A DNA stretch of 64,000 bases, from contig NW_027460412.1 of NCBI RefSeq assembly GCF_050947875.1, forward strand, positions 1,860,001 to 1,924,000, in the 5' to 3' direction. Source of the DNA: Dermacentor variabilis (lineage: Eukaryota > Arthropoda > Arachnida > Ixodida > Ixodidae). Under the pieces are notes generated by a model. The model saw only the letters and a list, made by a program, of their open reading frames with translations. It searched no databases and was not told the origin of the DNA. Shown one piece after another: positions 12,960 through 25,429 of the stretch. The translations under genes and the position numbers were made by a program. The stretch's first letter is position 1; every line of letters begins with the position of its first letter.

Positions 12960-15900
12960 TAGCACGTCGTTTGGTAGAAATCCGCGTGCGCGTTTTGCCA
13001 AAAGCACCTTTTGCATGCATATCTTGTGGTTTTGCAGAAAACAACGTCCGCGTCTATCAAAAGATGCATGTGCATGCTTAAAACGCGTTTTGGCACAAAT
13101 CCATGCGCGGGTGCTAAAAAGAGCACCATCGGCATGCTTAGCACGTCGTTTGGTAGAAATCCACGTGCCCGTTCTGCCAAAAGCACCATTTGCATGCATA
13201 TCTTGTGGTTTTGCAGAAAACAACGTCCGCGTCTATCAAAAGATGCATGAGCATGCTTAAAACGCATTTTGGCACCAATCCGTGCGCGGGTGCTAGAAAG
13301 AGCAGCATCGGCATGCTTAGGGCGTCGTTTGGTAGAAATCCACGTGCGCGTTCTGCCAAAAGCACCATTTGCATGCATATCTTGTGGTTTTGCAGAAAAC
13401 AACGTCCGCGTCTATCAAAAGATGCATGAGCATGCTTAAAACGCATTTTGGCACCAATCCGTGCGCGGGTGCTAAAAAGAGCACCACCGGCATTTAGGAC
13501 GTCGTTTGGTAGAAATGCACGTGCGCGTTCTGCCAAAAGTACCATTTGCATATGTTGTGGTTTTGCAGAAAACAACGTCCGCGTCTATCGAAAGATGCAT
13601 GTGCATGCTTAAAACGCGTTTTGGCAAAATCCATGCGCGGGTGCTAAAAAGAGCACCATCGGCATGCTTAGCACGTCGTTTGGTAGAAATCCACGTGCCC
13701 GTTCTGCCAAAGGCACCATTTGCATGCATATCTTGTGGTTTTGCAGAAAACAACGTCCGCGTCTATCAAAAGATGCATGAGCATGCTTAAAACGCATTTT
13801 GGCACCAATCCGTGCGCGGGTGCTAGAAAGAGCAGCATCGGCATGCTTAGGACGTCGTTTGGTAGAAATCTACGTGCGCGTTATGCCAAAAGCACCATTT
13901 GCATGCATATCTTGTGGTTTTGCAGAAAACAACGTCCGCGTCTACCAAAAGATGCATGTGCATGCTTAAAACGCGTTTTGGCACAAATCCATGCGCGGGT
14001 GCTAAAAAGAGCAGCATCGGTATGCTTAGGACGTCGTTTGGTAGAAATCCACGTGCGCGTTCTGCCAAAAGCACCATTTGGATGCATATGTTGTGGTTTT
14101 GCAGAAAACAACGTCGTCGCCTACCAAAAGATGCATGTGCATGCTTAAAACGCGTTTTGCACAAATGCATGCGCGGGTGCTAAAAAGTGCAGCATCGGCA
14201 TGATTAGCACTTCATTTGGTAGAAATCCACGTGCGCGTACTGCCAAAAGCACCATTCGCATGCATATCTTGTGGTTTTGCAGAAAACAACGTCCGCGTCT
14301 ACCAAAAGATGCATGTGCATGCTTAAAACGCGTTTTGGCTCAAATCCATGCGCGGGTGCTAAAAAGAACAGCATCGGCATGCTTAGCACGTCGTTTGGTA
14401 GAAATCCACGTGCACGTTCTGCCAAAAGCACCATTTTCATGCATATCTTGTGGTTTTGCAGAAAACAACTTCCGCGTCTACCAAAAGATGCATGTGCATT
14501 CTTAAAACGTGTTTTGGCACCAATCCGTGCGCGGGTGCTAAAAAGAGCAGCATCAGCATGCATAGGACGTCGTTTGGTAGAAATCCACGTGCGCGTTCTG
14601 CCAAAAGCACCATTTGCATGCATATCATGTGATTTTGCAGAAAACAACGTCCGCGTCTACCAAAAGATGCATGTGGATGCTTAAAACGCGCTTTGGCATA
14701 AATCCATGCGCGGGTGCTAAAAAGAGCTGAATCGGCATGCTTAGCACGTCGTTTGTTAGAAATCCACACGCGCGTTGTGCCAAAAGCACCATTCGCATGC
14801 ATATCTTGTGGTTTTGCAGAAAACAACGTTCGCGTCTACCAAAGATGCATGTGCATGCTTAAAACGCGTTTTGGCACAAATCCACGCGCGGCTGCTAAAA
14901 ATAACACCATCGGCATGCTTAGCACGTCGTTTGGTAGAAATGCGCGTGCGCGTTTTGCCAAAAGCACCATTTGCATGCATATCTTGTGGTTTTGCAGAAA
15001 ACAACGTCCGCGTCTATCAAAAGATGCATGTGCATGCTTAAAACGCGTTTTGGCACAAATCCATGCGCGGGTGCTAAAAAGAGCACCATCGGCATGCTTA
15101 GCACGTCGTTTGGTAGAAATCCACGTGCCCGTTCTGCCAAAAGCACCATTTGCATGCATATCTTGTGGTTTTGCAGAAAACAACGTCCGCGTCTATCAAA
15201 AGATGCATGTGCATGCTTAAAACGCGTTTTGGCACAAATCCATGCGCGGGTGCTAAAAAGAGCAGCATCGGTATGCTTCGGACGTCGTTTGGTAGAAATC
15301 CACGTGCGCGTTCTGCCAAAAGCACCATTTGCATGCATATGTTGTGGTTTTGCAGAAAACAACGTCGTCGCCTACAAAAGATGCATGTGCATGCTTAAAA
15401 CGCGTTTTGGCACAAATGCATGCGCGGGTGCTAAATAGAGCAGCATGGGCATGCTTAGCACGTCATTTGGTAGAAATCCACGTGCGTATTCTGCCAAAAG
15501 CACCATTCGCATGCATATCTTGTGGTTTTGCAGAAAACAACTTCCGCGTCTACCAAAAGATGCATGTGCATTCTTAAAACGTGTTTTGGCACAAATCCAT
15601 GCGCGTGTGCTAAAAAGAGCAGCATCGGCATGATTAGCACGTCATTTGGTAGAAATCCACGTGCGCGTACTGCCAAAAGCACCATTCGCATGCATATCTT
15701 GTGGTTTTGCAGAAAACAACGTCCGCGTCTACCAAAAGATGCATGTGCATGCTTAAAACGCGTTTTGGCTCAAATCCATGCGCGGGTGCTAAAAAGAACA
15801 GCATCGGCATGCTTAGCACGTCGTTTGGTAGAAATCCACGTGCACGTTCTGCCAAAAGCACCATTTTCATGCATATGTTGTGTTTTTGCAGAAAACAACG

Positions 15901-16110
15901 TCCGCGTCTACCAAAAGATGCATGTGCATGCTCAAAACGCGTTTTGGCACAAATCAATGCGCGGGTGCTAAAAAGAGCAGCATCGGCATGCTTAGCACGT
16001 CGTTTGGTAGAAATCCACGCGCGCGTTGTGCCAAAAGCACCATTCGCATGCATATCTTGTGGTTTTGCAGAAAACAACGTCCGCGTCTACCAAAAGATGC
16101 ATGTGCATGC
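12960..16110 (+). repeat. Long-range block Y, copy 2 (copy 1 at about 5,650-8,260)
   Basis: Follows the order of 5,650-8,260 at a shift of 7,314 bp up to about 13,625, then at 7,850 bp from about 14,160. The difference is 536 bp, three extra monomers in this copy (about 13,625-14,160). Shared marks are CCGGCATTTAGG, GGCAAAATCC, GATTAGCACTTCATT-type monomers, CATATCATGTGATTTTG, GCTTTGGCATAAATCC and AAAATAACACC. The region just upstream (about 12,340-12,960) is a mixture: 12,690-12,960 copies the end of the first 9-monomer HOR. Confidence 0.75.
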
Positions 16111-16772
16111 TGAAAACGCGTTTTGGCACCAATCCGTGCGCAGCTGCTAAAAAGAGCAGCATCGGCATGCATAGGACGTCGTTTGGTAGAAATCCACGAG
16201 GGCGTTCTGCCAAAAGCACCATTTGCATATGTTGTGGTTTTGCAGAAAACAACGTCCGCGTCTATCAAAAGATGCATGTGCATGCTTAAAACGCGTTTTG
16301 GCACAAATCCATGCGCGGGTGCTAAAAGGAGCACCATCGGCATGCTTAGCACGTCGTTTGGTAGAAATCCACGTGCGCGTTCTGCCCAAAGCACCATTTG
16401 CATGCATATCTTGTGGTTTTGCAGAAAACATCGTCCGCGTCTATCAAAAGATGCATGAGCATGCTTAAAACGCGTTGTGGCACAAATCCAGGCGCGGGTG
16501 CTAAAAAGAGCACCATCGGCATGCTTAGCACGTCATTTGGTAGAAATCCACGTGCCTGTTCTGCCAAAAGCACCATTTGCATGCATATCTTGTGGTTTTG
16601 CAGAAAACAACGTCCGCGTCTATCAAAAGATGCATGAGCATGCTTAAAACGCGTTTTGGCACAAATCCATGCGCGGGTGCTAAAAAGAGCAGCATCGGTA
16701 TGCTTAGGACGTCGTTTGGTAGAAATCCACGTGCGCGTTCTGCCAAAAGCACCATTTGCATGCATATGTTGT
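15346..16772 (+). repeat. 8-monomer HOR unit 1, form I (1,427 bp)
   Basis: Eight distinguishable monomers in order: (1) 178 bp, CGTCGCCTACAAAAG with TAAATAGAGCAGCATGGG; (2) AACTTCCGCG with GCGCGTGTGC and CATGATTAGC; (3) TTTTGGCTC with AAGAACAGC and TGTGTTTTTGC; (4) CTCAAAAC with AAATCAATGCG and CACGCGCGCGTTG; (5) 175 bp, GCGCAGCTGC with CACGAGGGCG; (6) CACCATCGG with TGCCCAAAGC; (7) AACATCGTCC with TCCAGGCGCGG; (8) GAGCATGC with CAGCATCGGTATGC, leading into the next unit. The sum 178+6x179+175 equals 1,427, the observed spacing of monomer 1. This is the clearest ordered HOR in the window. Confidence 0.88.
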
Positions 16773-18198
16773 GGTTTTGCAGAAAACAACGTCGTCGCCT
16801 ACAAAAGATGCATGTGCATGCTTAAAACGCGTTTTGGCACAAATGCATGCGCGGGTGCTAAATAGAGCAGCATGGGCATGCTTAGCACGTCATTTGGTAG
16901 AAATCCACGTGCGTATTCTGCCAAAAGCACCATTCGCATGCATATCTTGTGGTTTTGCAGAAAACAACTTCCGCGTCTACCAAAAGATGCATGTGCATTC
17001 TTAAAACGTGTTTTGGCACAAATCCATGCGCGTGTGCTAAAAAGAGCAGCATCGGCATGATTAGCACGTCATTTGGTAGAAATCCACGTGCGCGTACTGC
17101 CAAAAGCACCATTCGCATGCATATCTTGTGGTTTTGCAGAAAACAACGTCCGCGTCTACCAAAAGATGCATGTGCATGCTTAAAACGCGTTTTGGCTCAA
17201 ATCCATGCGCGGGTGCTAAAAAGAACAGCATCGGCATGCTTAGCACGTCGTTTGGTAGAAATCCACGTGCACGTTCTGCCAAAAGCACCATTTTCATGCA
17301 TATGTTGTGTTTTTGCAGAAAACAACGTCCGCGTCTACCAAAAGATGCATGTGCATGCTCAAAACGCGTTTTGGCACAAATCAATGCGCGGGTGCTAAAA
17401 AGAGCAGCATCGGCATGCTTAGCACGTCGTTTGGTAGAAATCCACGCGCGCGTTGTGCCAAAAGCACCATTCGCATGCATATCTTGTGGTTTTGCAGAAA
17501 ACAACGTCCGCGTCTACCAAAAGATGCATGTGCATGCTGAAAACGCGTTTTGGCACCAATCCGTGCGCAGCTGCTAAAAAGAGCAGCATCGGCATGCATA
17601 GGACGTCGTTTGGTAGAAATCCACGAGGGCGTTCTGCCAAAAGCACCATTTGCATATGTTGCGCTTTTGCAGAAAACAACGTCCGCGTCTATCAAAAGAT
17701 GCATGTGCATGCTTAAAACGCGTTTTGGCACAAATCCATGCGCGGGTGCTAAAAAGAGCAGCATCGGTATGCTTAGGACGTCGTTTGGTAGAAATCCACG
17801 TGCGCGTTCTGCCAAAAGCACCATTTGCATGCATATGTTGTGGTTTTGCAGAAAACAACGTCGTCGCCTACAAAAGATGCATGTGCATGCTTAAAACGCG
17901 TTTTGGCACAAATGCATGCGCGGGTGCTAAATAGAGCAGCATGGGCATGCTTAGCACGTCATTTGGTAGAAATCCACGTGCGTATTCTGCCAAAAGCACC
18001 ATTCGCATGCATATCTTGTGGTTTTGCAGAAAACAACTTCCGCGTCTACCAAAAGATGCATGTGCATGCTTAAAACGCGTTTTGGCACAAATCCATGCGC
18101 GGGTGCTAAAAAGAGCAGCATCGGTATGCTTAGGACGTCGTTTGGTAGAAATCCACGTGCGCGTTCTGCCAAAAGCACCATTTGCATGCATATGTTGT
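16773..18198 (+). repeat. 8-monomer HOR unit 2, form II (1,426 bp)
   Basis: Monomers 1-5 are as in unit 1, but positions 6-8 are replaced by a monomer-8-like copy, a second copy of monomer 1 (starting 17,842, 357 bp before the next unit), and a hybrid that begins as monomer 2 (AACTTCCGCG) and ends as monomer 8 (CATCGGTATGC). The unit still has eight monomers and nearly the same length. A local oddity is TTGCGCTTTTGCAG near 17,660, where other copies have TTGTGGTTTTGCAG. Confidence 0.85.
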
Positions 18199-19624
18199 GG
18201 TTTTGCAGAAAACAACGTCGTCGCCTACAAAAGATGCATGTGCATGCTTAAAACGCGTTTTGGCACAAATGCATGCGCGGGTGCTAAATAGAGCAGCATG
18301 GGCATGCTTAGCACGTCATTTGGTAGAAATCCACGTGCGTATTCTGCCAAAAGCACCATTCGCATGCATATCTTGTGGTTTTGCAGAAAACAACTTCCGC
18401 GTCTACCAAAAGATGCATGTGCATTCTTAAAACGTGTTTTGGCACAAATCCATGCGCGTGTGCTAAAAAGAGCAGCATCGGCATGATTAGCACGTCATTT
18501 GGTAGAAATCCACGTGCGCGTACTGCCAAAAGCACCATTCGCATGCATATCTTGTGGTTTTGCAGAAAACAACGTCCGCGTCTACCAAAAGATGCATGTG
18601 CATGCTTAAAACGCGTTTTGGCTCAAATCCATGCGCGGGTGCTAAAAAGAACAGCATCGGCATGCTTAGCACGTCGTTTGGTAGAAATCCACGTGCACGT
18701 TCTGCCAAAAGCACCATTTTCATGCATATGTTGTGTTTTTGCAGAAAACAACGTCCGCGTCTACCAAAAGATGCATGTGCATGCTCAAAACGCGTTTTGG
18801 CACAAATCAATGCGCGGGTGCTAAAAAGAGCAGCATCGGCATGCTTAGCACGTCGTTTGGTAGAAATCCACGCGCGCGTTGTGCCAAAAGCACCATTCGC
18901 ATGCATATCTTGTGGTTTTGCAGAAAACAACGTCCGCGTCTACCAAAAGATGCATGTGCATGCTGAAAACGCGTTTTGGCACCAATCCGTGCGCAGCTGC
19001 TAAAAAGAGCAGCATCGGCATGCATAGGACGTCGTTTGGTAGAAATCCACGAGGGCGTTCTGCCAAAAGCACCATTTGCATATGTTGTGGTTTTGCAGAA
19101 AACAACGTCCGCGTCTATCAAAAGATGCATGTGCATGCTTAAAACGCGTTTTGGCACAAATCCATGCGCGGGTGCTAAAAAGAGCAGCATCGGTATGCTT
19201 AGGACGTCGTTTGGTAGAAATCCACGTGCGCGTTCTGCCAAAAGCACCATTTGCATGCATATGTTGTGGTTTTGCAGAAAACAACGTCGTCGCCTACAAA
19301 AGATGCATGTGCATGCTTAAAACGCGTTTTGGCACAAATGCATGCGCGGGTGCTAAATAGAGCAGCATGGGCATGCTTAGCACGTCATTTGGTAGAAATC
19401 CACGTGCGTATTCTGCCAAAAGCACCATTTGCATGCATATCTTGTGGTTTTGCAGAAAACAACGTCCGCGTCTATCAAAAGATGCATGTGCATGCTTAAA
19501 ACGCGTTTTGGCACAAATCCATGCGCGGGTGCTAAAAAGAGCAGCATCGGTATGCTTAGGACGTCGTTTGGTAGAAATCCACGTGCGCGTTCTGCCAAAA
19601 GCACCATTTGCATGCATATGTTGT
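18199..19624 (+). repeat. 8-monomer HOR unit 3, form II (1,426 bp)
   Basis: Same order as unit 2: monomers 1-5, a monomer-8-like copy, an extra monomer 1 starting at 19,268 (again 357 bp before the next unit), then a monomer-8-like copy entered through a CTATC-type junction where unit 2 has the AACTTCCGCG junction. Two adjacent units therefore share the replaced half but differ at the final junction. Confidence 0.85.
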
Positions 19625-21051
19625 GGTTTTGCAGAAAACAACGTCGTCGCCTACAAAAGATGCATGTGCATGCTTAAAACGCGTTTTGGCACAAATGCAT
19701 GCGCGGGTGCTAAATAGAGCAGCATGGGCATGCTTAGCACGTCATTTGGTAGAAATCCACGTGCGTATTCTGCCAAAAGCACCATTCGCATGCATATCTT
19801 GTGGTTTTGCAGAAAACAACTTCCGCGTCTACCAAAAGATGCATGTGCATTCTTAAAACGTGTTTTGGCACAAATCCATGCGCGTGTGCTAAAAAGAGCA
19901 GCATCGGCATGATTAGCACGTCATTTGGTAGAAATCCACGTGCGCGTACTGCCAAAAGCACCATTCGCATGCATATCTTGTGGTTTTGCAGAAAACAACG
20001 TCCGCGTCTACCAAAAGATGCATGTGCATGCTTAAAACGCGTTTTGGCTCAAATCCATGCGCGGGTGCTAAAAAGAACAGCATCGGCATGCTTAGCACGT
20101 CGTTTGGTAGAAATCCACGTGCACGTTCTGCCAAAAGCACCATTTTCATGCATATGTTGTGTTTTTGCAGAAAACAACGTCCGCGTCTACCAAAAGATGC
20201 ATGTGCATGCTCAAAACGCGTTTTGGCACAAATCAATGCGCGGGTGCTAAAAAGAGCAGCATCGGCATGCTTAGCACGTCGTTTGGTAGAAATCCACGCG
20301 CGCGTTGTGCCAAAAGCACCATTCGCATGCATATCTTGTGGTTTTGCAGAAAACAACGTCCGCGTCTACCAAAAGATGCATGTGCATGCTGAAAACGCGT
20401 TTTGGCACCAATCCGTGCGCAGCTGCTAAAAAGAGCAGCATCGGCATGCATAGGACGTCGTTTGGTAGAAATCCACGAGGGCGTTCTGCCAAAAGCACCA
20501 TTTGCATATGTTGTGGTTTTGCAGAAAACAACGTCCGCGTCTATCAAAAGATGCATGTGCATGCTTAAAACGCGTTTTGGCACAAATCCATGCGCGGGTG
20601 CTAAAAAGAGCACCATCGGCATGCTTAGCACGTCGTTTGGTAGAAATCCACGTGCGCGTTCTGCCCAAAGCACCATTTGCATGCATATCTTGTGGTTTTG
20701 CAGAAAACATCGTCCGCGTCTATCAAAAGATGCATGAGCATGCTTAAAACGCGTTGTGGCACAAATCCAGGCGCGGGTGCTAAAAAGAGCACCATCGGCA
20801 TGCTTAGCACGTCGTTTGGTAGAAATCCACGTGCCTGTTCTGCCAAAAGCACCATTTGCATGCATATCTTGTGGTTTTGCAGAAAACAACGTCCGCGTCT
20901 ATCAAAAGATGCATGAGCATGCTTAAAACGCGTTTTGGCACAAATCCATGCGCGGGTGCTAAAAAGAGCAGCATCGGTATGCTTAGGACGTCGTTTGGTA
21001 GAAATCCACGTGCGCGTTCTGCCAAAAGCACCATTTGCATGCATATGTTGT
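19625..21051 (+). repeat. 8-monomer HOR unit 4, form I (1,427 bp)
   Basis: Returns to the full 1-2-3-4-5-6-7-8 order of unit 1, including AACATCGTCC, GTTGTGGCAC and TCCAGGCGCGG of monomer 7. It differs from unit 1 at only a few sites, for example TAAAAAGAGCACC where unit 1 has TAAAAGGAGCACC (about 16,324), and CACGTCGTTTGG where unit 1 has CACGTCATTTGG in monomer 7 (about 16,530). Confidence 0.87.
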
Positions 21052-22478
21052 GGTTTTGCAGAAAACAACGTCGTCGCCTACAAAAGATGCATGTGCATGC
21101 TTAAAACGCGTTTTGGCACAAATGCATGCGCGGGTGCTAAATAGAGCAGCATGGGCATGCTTAGCACGTCATTTGGTAGAAATCCACGTGCGTATTCTGC
21201 CAAAAGCACCATTCGCATGCATATCTTGTGGTTTTGCAGAAAACAACTTCCGCGTCTACCAAAAGATGCATGTGCATTCTTAAAACGTGTTTTGGCACAA
21301 ATCCATGCGCGTGTGCTAAAAAGAGCAGCATCGGCATGATTAGCACGTCATTTGGTAGAAATCCACGTGCGCGTACTGCCAAAAGCACCATTCGCATGCA
21401 TATCTTGTGGTTTTGCAGAAAACAACGTCCGCGTCTACCAAAAGATGCATGTGCATGCTTAAAACGCGTTTTGGCTCAAATCCATGCGCGGGTGCTAAAA
21501 AGAACAGCATCGGCATGCTTAGCACGTCGTTTGGTAGAAATCCACGTGCACGTTCTGCCAAAAGCACCATTTTCATGCATATGTTGTGTTTTTGCAGAAA
21601 ACAACGTCCGCGTCTACCAAAAGATGCATGTGCATGCTCAAAACGCGTTTTGGCACAAATCAATGCGCGGGTGCTAAAAAGAGCAGCATCGGCATGCTTA
21701 GCACGTCGTTTGGTAGAAATCCACGCGCGCGTTGTGCCAAAAGCACCATTCGCATGCATATCTTGTGGTTTTGCAGAAAACAACGTCCGCGTCTACCAAA
21801 AGATGCATGTGCATGCTGAAAACGCGTTTTGGCACCAATCCGTGCGCAGCTGCTAAAAAGAGCAGCATCGGCATGCATAGGACGTCGTTTGGTAGAAATC
21901 CACGAGGGCGTTCTGCCAAAAGCACCATTTGCATATGTTGTGGTTTTGCAGAAAACAACGTCCGCGTCTATCAAAAGATGCATGTGCATGCTTAAAACGC
22001 GTTTTGGCACAAATCCATGCGCGGGTGCTAAAAAGAGCACCATCGGCATGCTTAGCACGTCGTTTGGTAGAAATCCACGTGCGCGTTCTGCCCAAAGCAC
22101 CATTTGCATGCATATCTTGTGGTTTTGCAGAAAACATCGTCCGCGTCTATCAAAAGATGCATGAGCATGCTTAAAACGCGTTGTGGCACAAATCCAGGCG
22201 CGGGTGCTAAAAAGAGCACCATCGGCATGCTTAGCACGCCGTTTGGTAGAAATCCACGTGCCTGTTCTGCCAAAAGCACCATTTGCATGCATATCTTGTG
22301 GTTTTGCAGAAAACAACGTCCGCGTCTATCAAAAGATGCATGAGCATGCTTAAAACGCATTTTGGCACCAATCCGTGCGCGGGTGCTAGAAAGGCAAGCA
22401 TCGGCATGCTTAGGGCGTCGTTTGGTAGAAATCCACGTGCGCGTTCTGCCAAAAGCACCATTTGCATGCATATCTTGT
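21052..22478 (+). repeat. 8-monomer HOR unit 5, last regular unit
   Basis: Monomers 1-7 follow form I, but the eighth position holds a different type: CGCATTTTGGCACCAATCCG with GCTAGAAAGGCAAGC and TTAGGGCG. The same exit occurs at the related copy starting at 9,638, so the unit-to-flank junction itself is duplicated. The 8-monomer order ends here. Confidence 0.82.
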
Positions 22479-24100
22479 GGTTTTGCAGAAAACAACGTCC
22501 GCGTCTATCAAAAGATGCATGAGCATGCTTAAAACGCATTTTGGCACCAATCCGTGCGCGGGTGCTAAAAAGAGCAGCACCGGCATGCTTAGGACGTCGT
22601 TTGGTAGAAATGCACGTGCGTGTTCTGCCAAAAGCACCATTTGCATATGTTGTGGTTTTGCAGAAAACAACGTCCGCGTCTATCAAAAGATGCATGTGCA
22701 TGCTTAAAACGCGTTTTGGCACAAATCGATGCGCGGGTGCTAAAAAGAGCACCATCGGCATGCTTAGCACGTCGTTTGGTGGAAATCCACGTGCCCGTTC
22801 TGCCAAAAGCACCATTTGCATGCATATCTTGTGGTTTTGCAGAAAACAACGTCCGCGTCTATCAAAAGATGCATGAGCATGCTTAAAACGCATTTAGGCA
22901 CCAATCCGTGCGCGGGTGCTAGAAAGAGCAGCATCGGCATGCTTAGGACGTCGTTTGGTAGAAATCTACGTGCGCGTTATGCGAAAAGCACCATTTGCAT
23001 GCATATCTTGTGGTTTTGCAGAAAACAACGTCCGCGTCTACCAAAAGATGCATGTGCATGCTTAAAACGCGTTTTGGCACAAATCCATGCGCGGGTGCTA
23101 AAAAGAGCAGCATCGGTATGCTTAGGACGTCGTTTGGTAGAAATCCACGTGCGCGTTCTGCCAAAAGCACCATTTGCATGCATATGTTGTGGTTTTGCAG
23201 AAAACAACGTCGTCGCCTACCAAAAGATGCATGTGCATGCTTAAAACGCGTTTTGGCACAAATGCATGCGCGGGTGCTAAATAGAGCAGCATGGGCATGC
23301 TTAGCACGTCATTTGGTAGAAATCCACGTGCGTGTTCTGCCAAAAGCACCATTCGCATGCATATCTTGTGGTTTTGCAGAAAACAACTTCCGCGTCTACC
23401 AAAAGATGCATGTGCATGCTTAAAACGTGTTTTGGCACAAATCCATGCGCGTGTGCTAAAAAGACCAGCATCGGCATGATTAGCACGTCATTTGGTAGAA
23501 ATCCACGTGCGCGTACTGCCAAAAGCACCATTCGCATGCATATCTTGTGGTTTGGAGAAAACAACGTCCGCGTCTACCAAAAGATGCATGTGCATGCTTA
23601 AAACGCGTTTTGGCTCAAATCCATGCGCGGGTGCTAACAAGAACAGCATCGGCATGCTTAGCACGTCGTTTGGTAGAAATCCACGTGCACGTTCTGCCAA
23701 AAGCACCATTTTCATGCATATGTTGTGGTTTTGCAGAAAACAACGTCCGCGTCTACCAAAAGATGCATGTGCATGCTCAAAACGCGTTTTGGCACAAATC
23801 CATGCGCGGGTGCTAAAAAGAGCAGCATCGGCATGCTTAGCACGTCGTTTGGTAGAAATGCACGTGCGCATTCTGCCAAAAGCACCATTTGCATGCGTAT
23901 CTTGTGGTTTTGCAGAAAACAACGTCCGCGTCTACCAAAAGATGCAGGTGCATGCTGAAAGCGCGTTTTGGCACCAATCCGTGCGCGGGTGCTAAAAAGA
24001 GCAGCATCGGAATGCTTAGCACGTCGTTTGGTAGAAATCCACGCGCGCGTTGTGCCAAAAGCACCATTCGCATGCATATCTTGTGGTTTTGCAGAAAACA
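22400..24100 (+). repeat. Block repeated at a 3,030-bp shift, copy 1
   Basis: About 1.6 kb recurs at about 25,430-27,050, shift 3,030 bp (17 monomers). Shared rare states are CATTTAGGCACC (about 22,892 and 25,922), GTTTGGTGGAAATCC (about 22,775 and 25,805), ACAAATCGATGCG and GCGTTATGCGAAAAGC. The downstream copy differs by GTTTTGCAG (about 26,580) where this copy has GTTTGGAG, and by GATCGTCG (about 25,976) for GACGTCG. Confidence 0.78.
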
Positions 24101-24169
24101 ACGTCCGCGTCTACCAAAAGATGCATGTGCATGCTGAAAACGCGTTTTGGCACCAATCCGTGCGCGGGT

Positions 24170-24784
24170 GCTAAAAAGAGCACCATCGGCATGCTTAGCA
24201 CGTCGTTTGGTAGAAATCCACGTGTGCGTTCTGCCCAAAGCACCATTTGCATGAATATCTTGTGGTTTTGCAGAAAATAACGTCCGCGTCTATCAAAAGA
24301 TGCATGAGCATGCTTAAAACGCGTTTTGGCACAAATCCACGCGGGGCTGCTAACAATAGCACCATCGGCATGCTTAGCACGTCGTTTGGTAGAAATCCGC
24401 GTGCGCGTTTTGCCAAAAGCACCATTTGCATATGTTGTGGTTTTGTAGAAAACAACGTCCGCGTCTATCAAAAGATGTATGTGCATGCTTAAAACGCGTT
24501 TTGGCACAAATCCATGCGCGGGTGCTAAAAAGAGCACCATCGGCATGCTTAGCACGTCGTTTGGTAGAAATCCACGTGCGCGTTCTGCCCAAAGCACCAT
24601 TTGCATGAATATCTTGTGGTTTTGCAGAAAATAACGTCCGCGTCTATCAAAAGATGCATGAGCATGCTTAAAACGCGTTTTGGCACAAATCCACGCGGGG
24701 CTGCTAACAATAGCACCATCGGCATGCTTAGCACGTCGTTTGGTAGAAATCCGCGTGCGCGTTTTGCCAAAAGCACCATTTGCA
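24170..24784 (+). repeat. Local 354-bp dimer duplication (179+175)
   Basis: Two copies about 354 bp apart share CATGAATATC, AAAATAACGTCC, CACGCGGGGCTGC and CTAACAATAGCACC. The first ends in a 175-bp junction (CATTTGCATATGTTG, about 24,425), the second in the 179-bp form. 354 is a multiple of three, so this dimer keeps the reading frame and allows unusually long but meaningless open frames. A related third copy lies near 27,980-28,165. Confidence 0.82.
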
Positions 24785-25429
24785 TGCATATCTTGTGGTT
24801 TTGCAGAAAACAACGTCCGCGTCTACCAAAAGATGCATGTGCATGCTGAAAACGCGTTTTGGCACCAATCCGTGCGCGGGTGCTAAAAAGAGCAGCATCG
24901 GCATGCTTAGGACGTCGTTTGGTAGAAATCCACGTGCGCGTTCTGCCAAAAGCACCATTTGCATGCATATCTTGTGGTTTTGCAGAAAACAACGTCCGCG
25001 TCTACCAAAAGATGCATGTGCATGCTTAAAGCGCGTTTTGGCACAAATCCATGCGCGGGTGCTAAAAAGAGCAGCATCGGCATGCTTAGCACGTCGTTTG
25101 GTAGAAATCCACGTGCGCGTTCTGCCAAAAGCACCATTTGCATGCATATCTTGTGGTTTTGCAGAAAACAACGTCCGCGTCTACCAAAAGATGCATGTGC
25201 ATGCTTAACAAGCGTTTTGGCACCAATCCGTGCGCAGCTGCTAAAAAGAGCAGCATCGGCATGCATAGGACGTCGTTTGGTAGAAATCCACGAGGGCGTT
25301 CTGCCAAAAGCACCATTTGCATATGTTGTGGTTTTGCAGAAAACAACGTCCGCGTCTATCAAAAGATGCATGAGCATGCTTAAAACGCGTTGTGGCACAA
25401 ATCCATGCGCGGGTGCTAAAAAGAGCACC

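Larger units (their letters stand above)
21052..24100 (+). repeat. Long-range block X, copy 2
   Basis: Counterpart of 9,638-12,340, with the last regular 8-monomer unit at its start and then CTAGAAAG, CACCGGC and GGTTTGGAGAAAAC monomers. It carries two additional monomers near 22,620-22,980 relative to copy 1. Its distal part is itself copied once more downstream (see 25,430-27,050). Confidence 0.73.
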
